In this document: positions 14,201-14,222 of the stretch, one piece after another | How positions within the stretch are numbered: the first letter of the stretch is position 1 | How the letters are laid out: each line of letters opens with the position of its first letter | Origin: Clostridiales bacterium | GTDB taxonomy: Bacteria; Bacillota; Clostridia; Christensenellales; Borkfalkiaceae | Assembly: GCA_003503945.1 (NCBI GenBank) | Contig: DOCD01000162.1 | Coordinates: 1 to 14,222 of the forward strand | Length of the DNA stretch: 14,222 nucleotides | Direction: 5' to 3' | Notes under the pieces: model-generated | What the model was told of the DNA's origin: nothing | Database searches by the model: none | Seen by the model: only the letters and a program-made list of their open reading frames with translations | Made by a program: the position numbers and the translations under genes

Positions 14201-14222
14201 TAAAACAATTCGGCGGGGTCAA

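Overview
The window looks like a low-GC Gram-positive gut bacterium of the Clostridia type. The reasons are strong AGGAGG-type ribosome sites, lipobox lipoproteins, tandem serine recombinases with clostridial-style motifs, and a glycan-binding gene cluster. The lineage is inferred from gene style, not from a marker gene. Two blocks of different character meet near position 6220-6262.

Block 1 (1 to about 6240) is AT-rich and looks like the right-hand part of a small integrative element. At its left, on the minus strand, a large serine recombinase runs off the window edge. Its ATG overlaps the end of a second resolvase-fold gene that has lost the catalytic serine. To their right are two divergent XRE-type regulators that look like paralogues. 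They share a control region with a perfect 10-bp inverted repeat overlapping a promoter, and each is followed by a hairpin of related sequence. Rightward then comes a tight three-gene operon: two proteins I do not recognise (211 and 420 aa) and a 64-aa zinc-ribbon protein. The genes overlap by 8 bp and 1 bp. A Phd/YefM antitoxin and RelE/ParE toxin pair follows, with its own promoter and a strong terminator.

Block 2 (about 6240-14222) is visibly richer in GC and encodes extracellular glycan handling. It begins with the C-terminal part of a GH43-type glycosidase whose N-terminal half is absent. The break falls about where the family's catalytic acid motif would be, so the element probably inserted into this gene. 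Next is a 357-aa lipoprotein with a CBM9-like domain and a C-terminal InlB-type repeat. Last is a 1971-aa lipoprotein built from four tandem modules of about 350 aa (LamG-like + InlB-like + carboxypeptidase-regulatory-like) plus two divergent LamG-like domains. The three genes are co-directional and closely spaced, so they look like one operon.

A TTGACA promoter lies at the element's right edge and points outward, so it could now drive the stranded operon. The best candidates for something undescribed are the orphan three-gene cassette between the regulators and the toxin-antitoxin pair, the catalytically dead recombinase partner, and the giant modular lipoprotein. No rRNA, complete tRNA or CRISPR array is visible.
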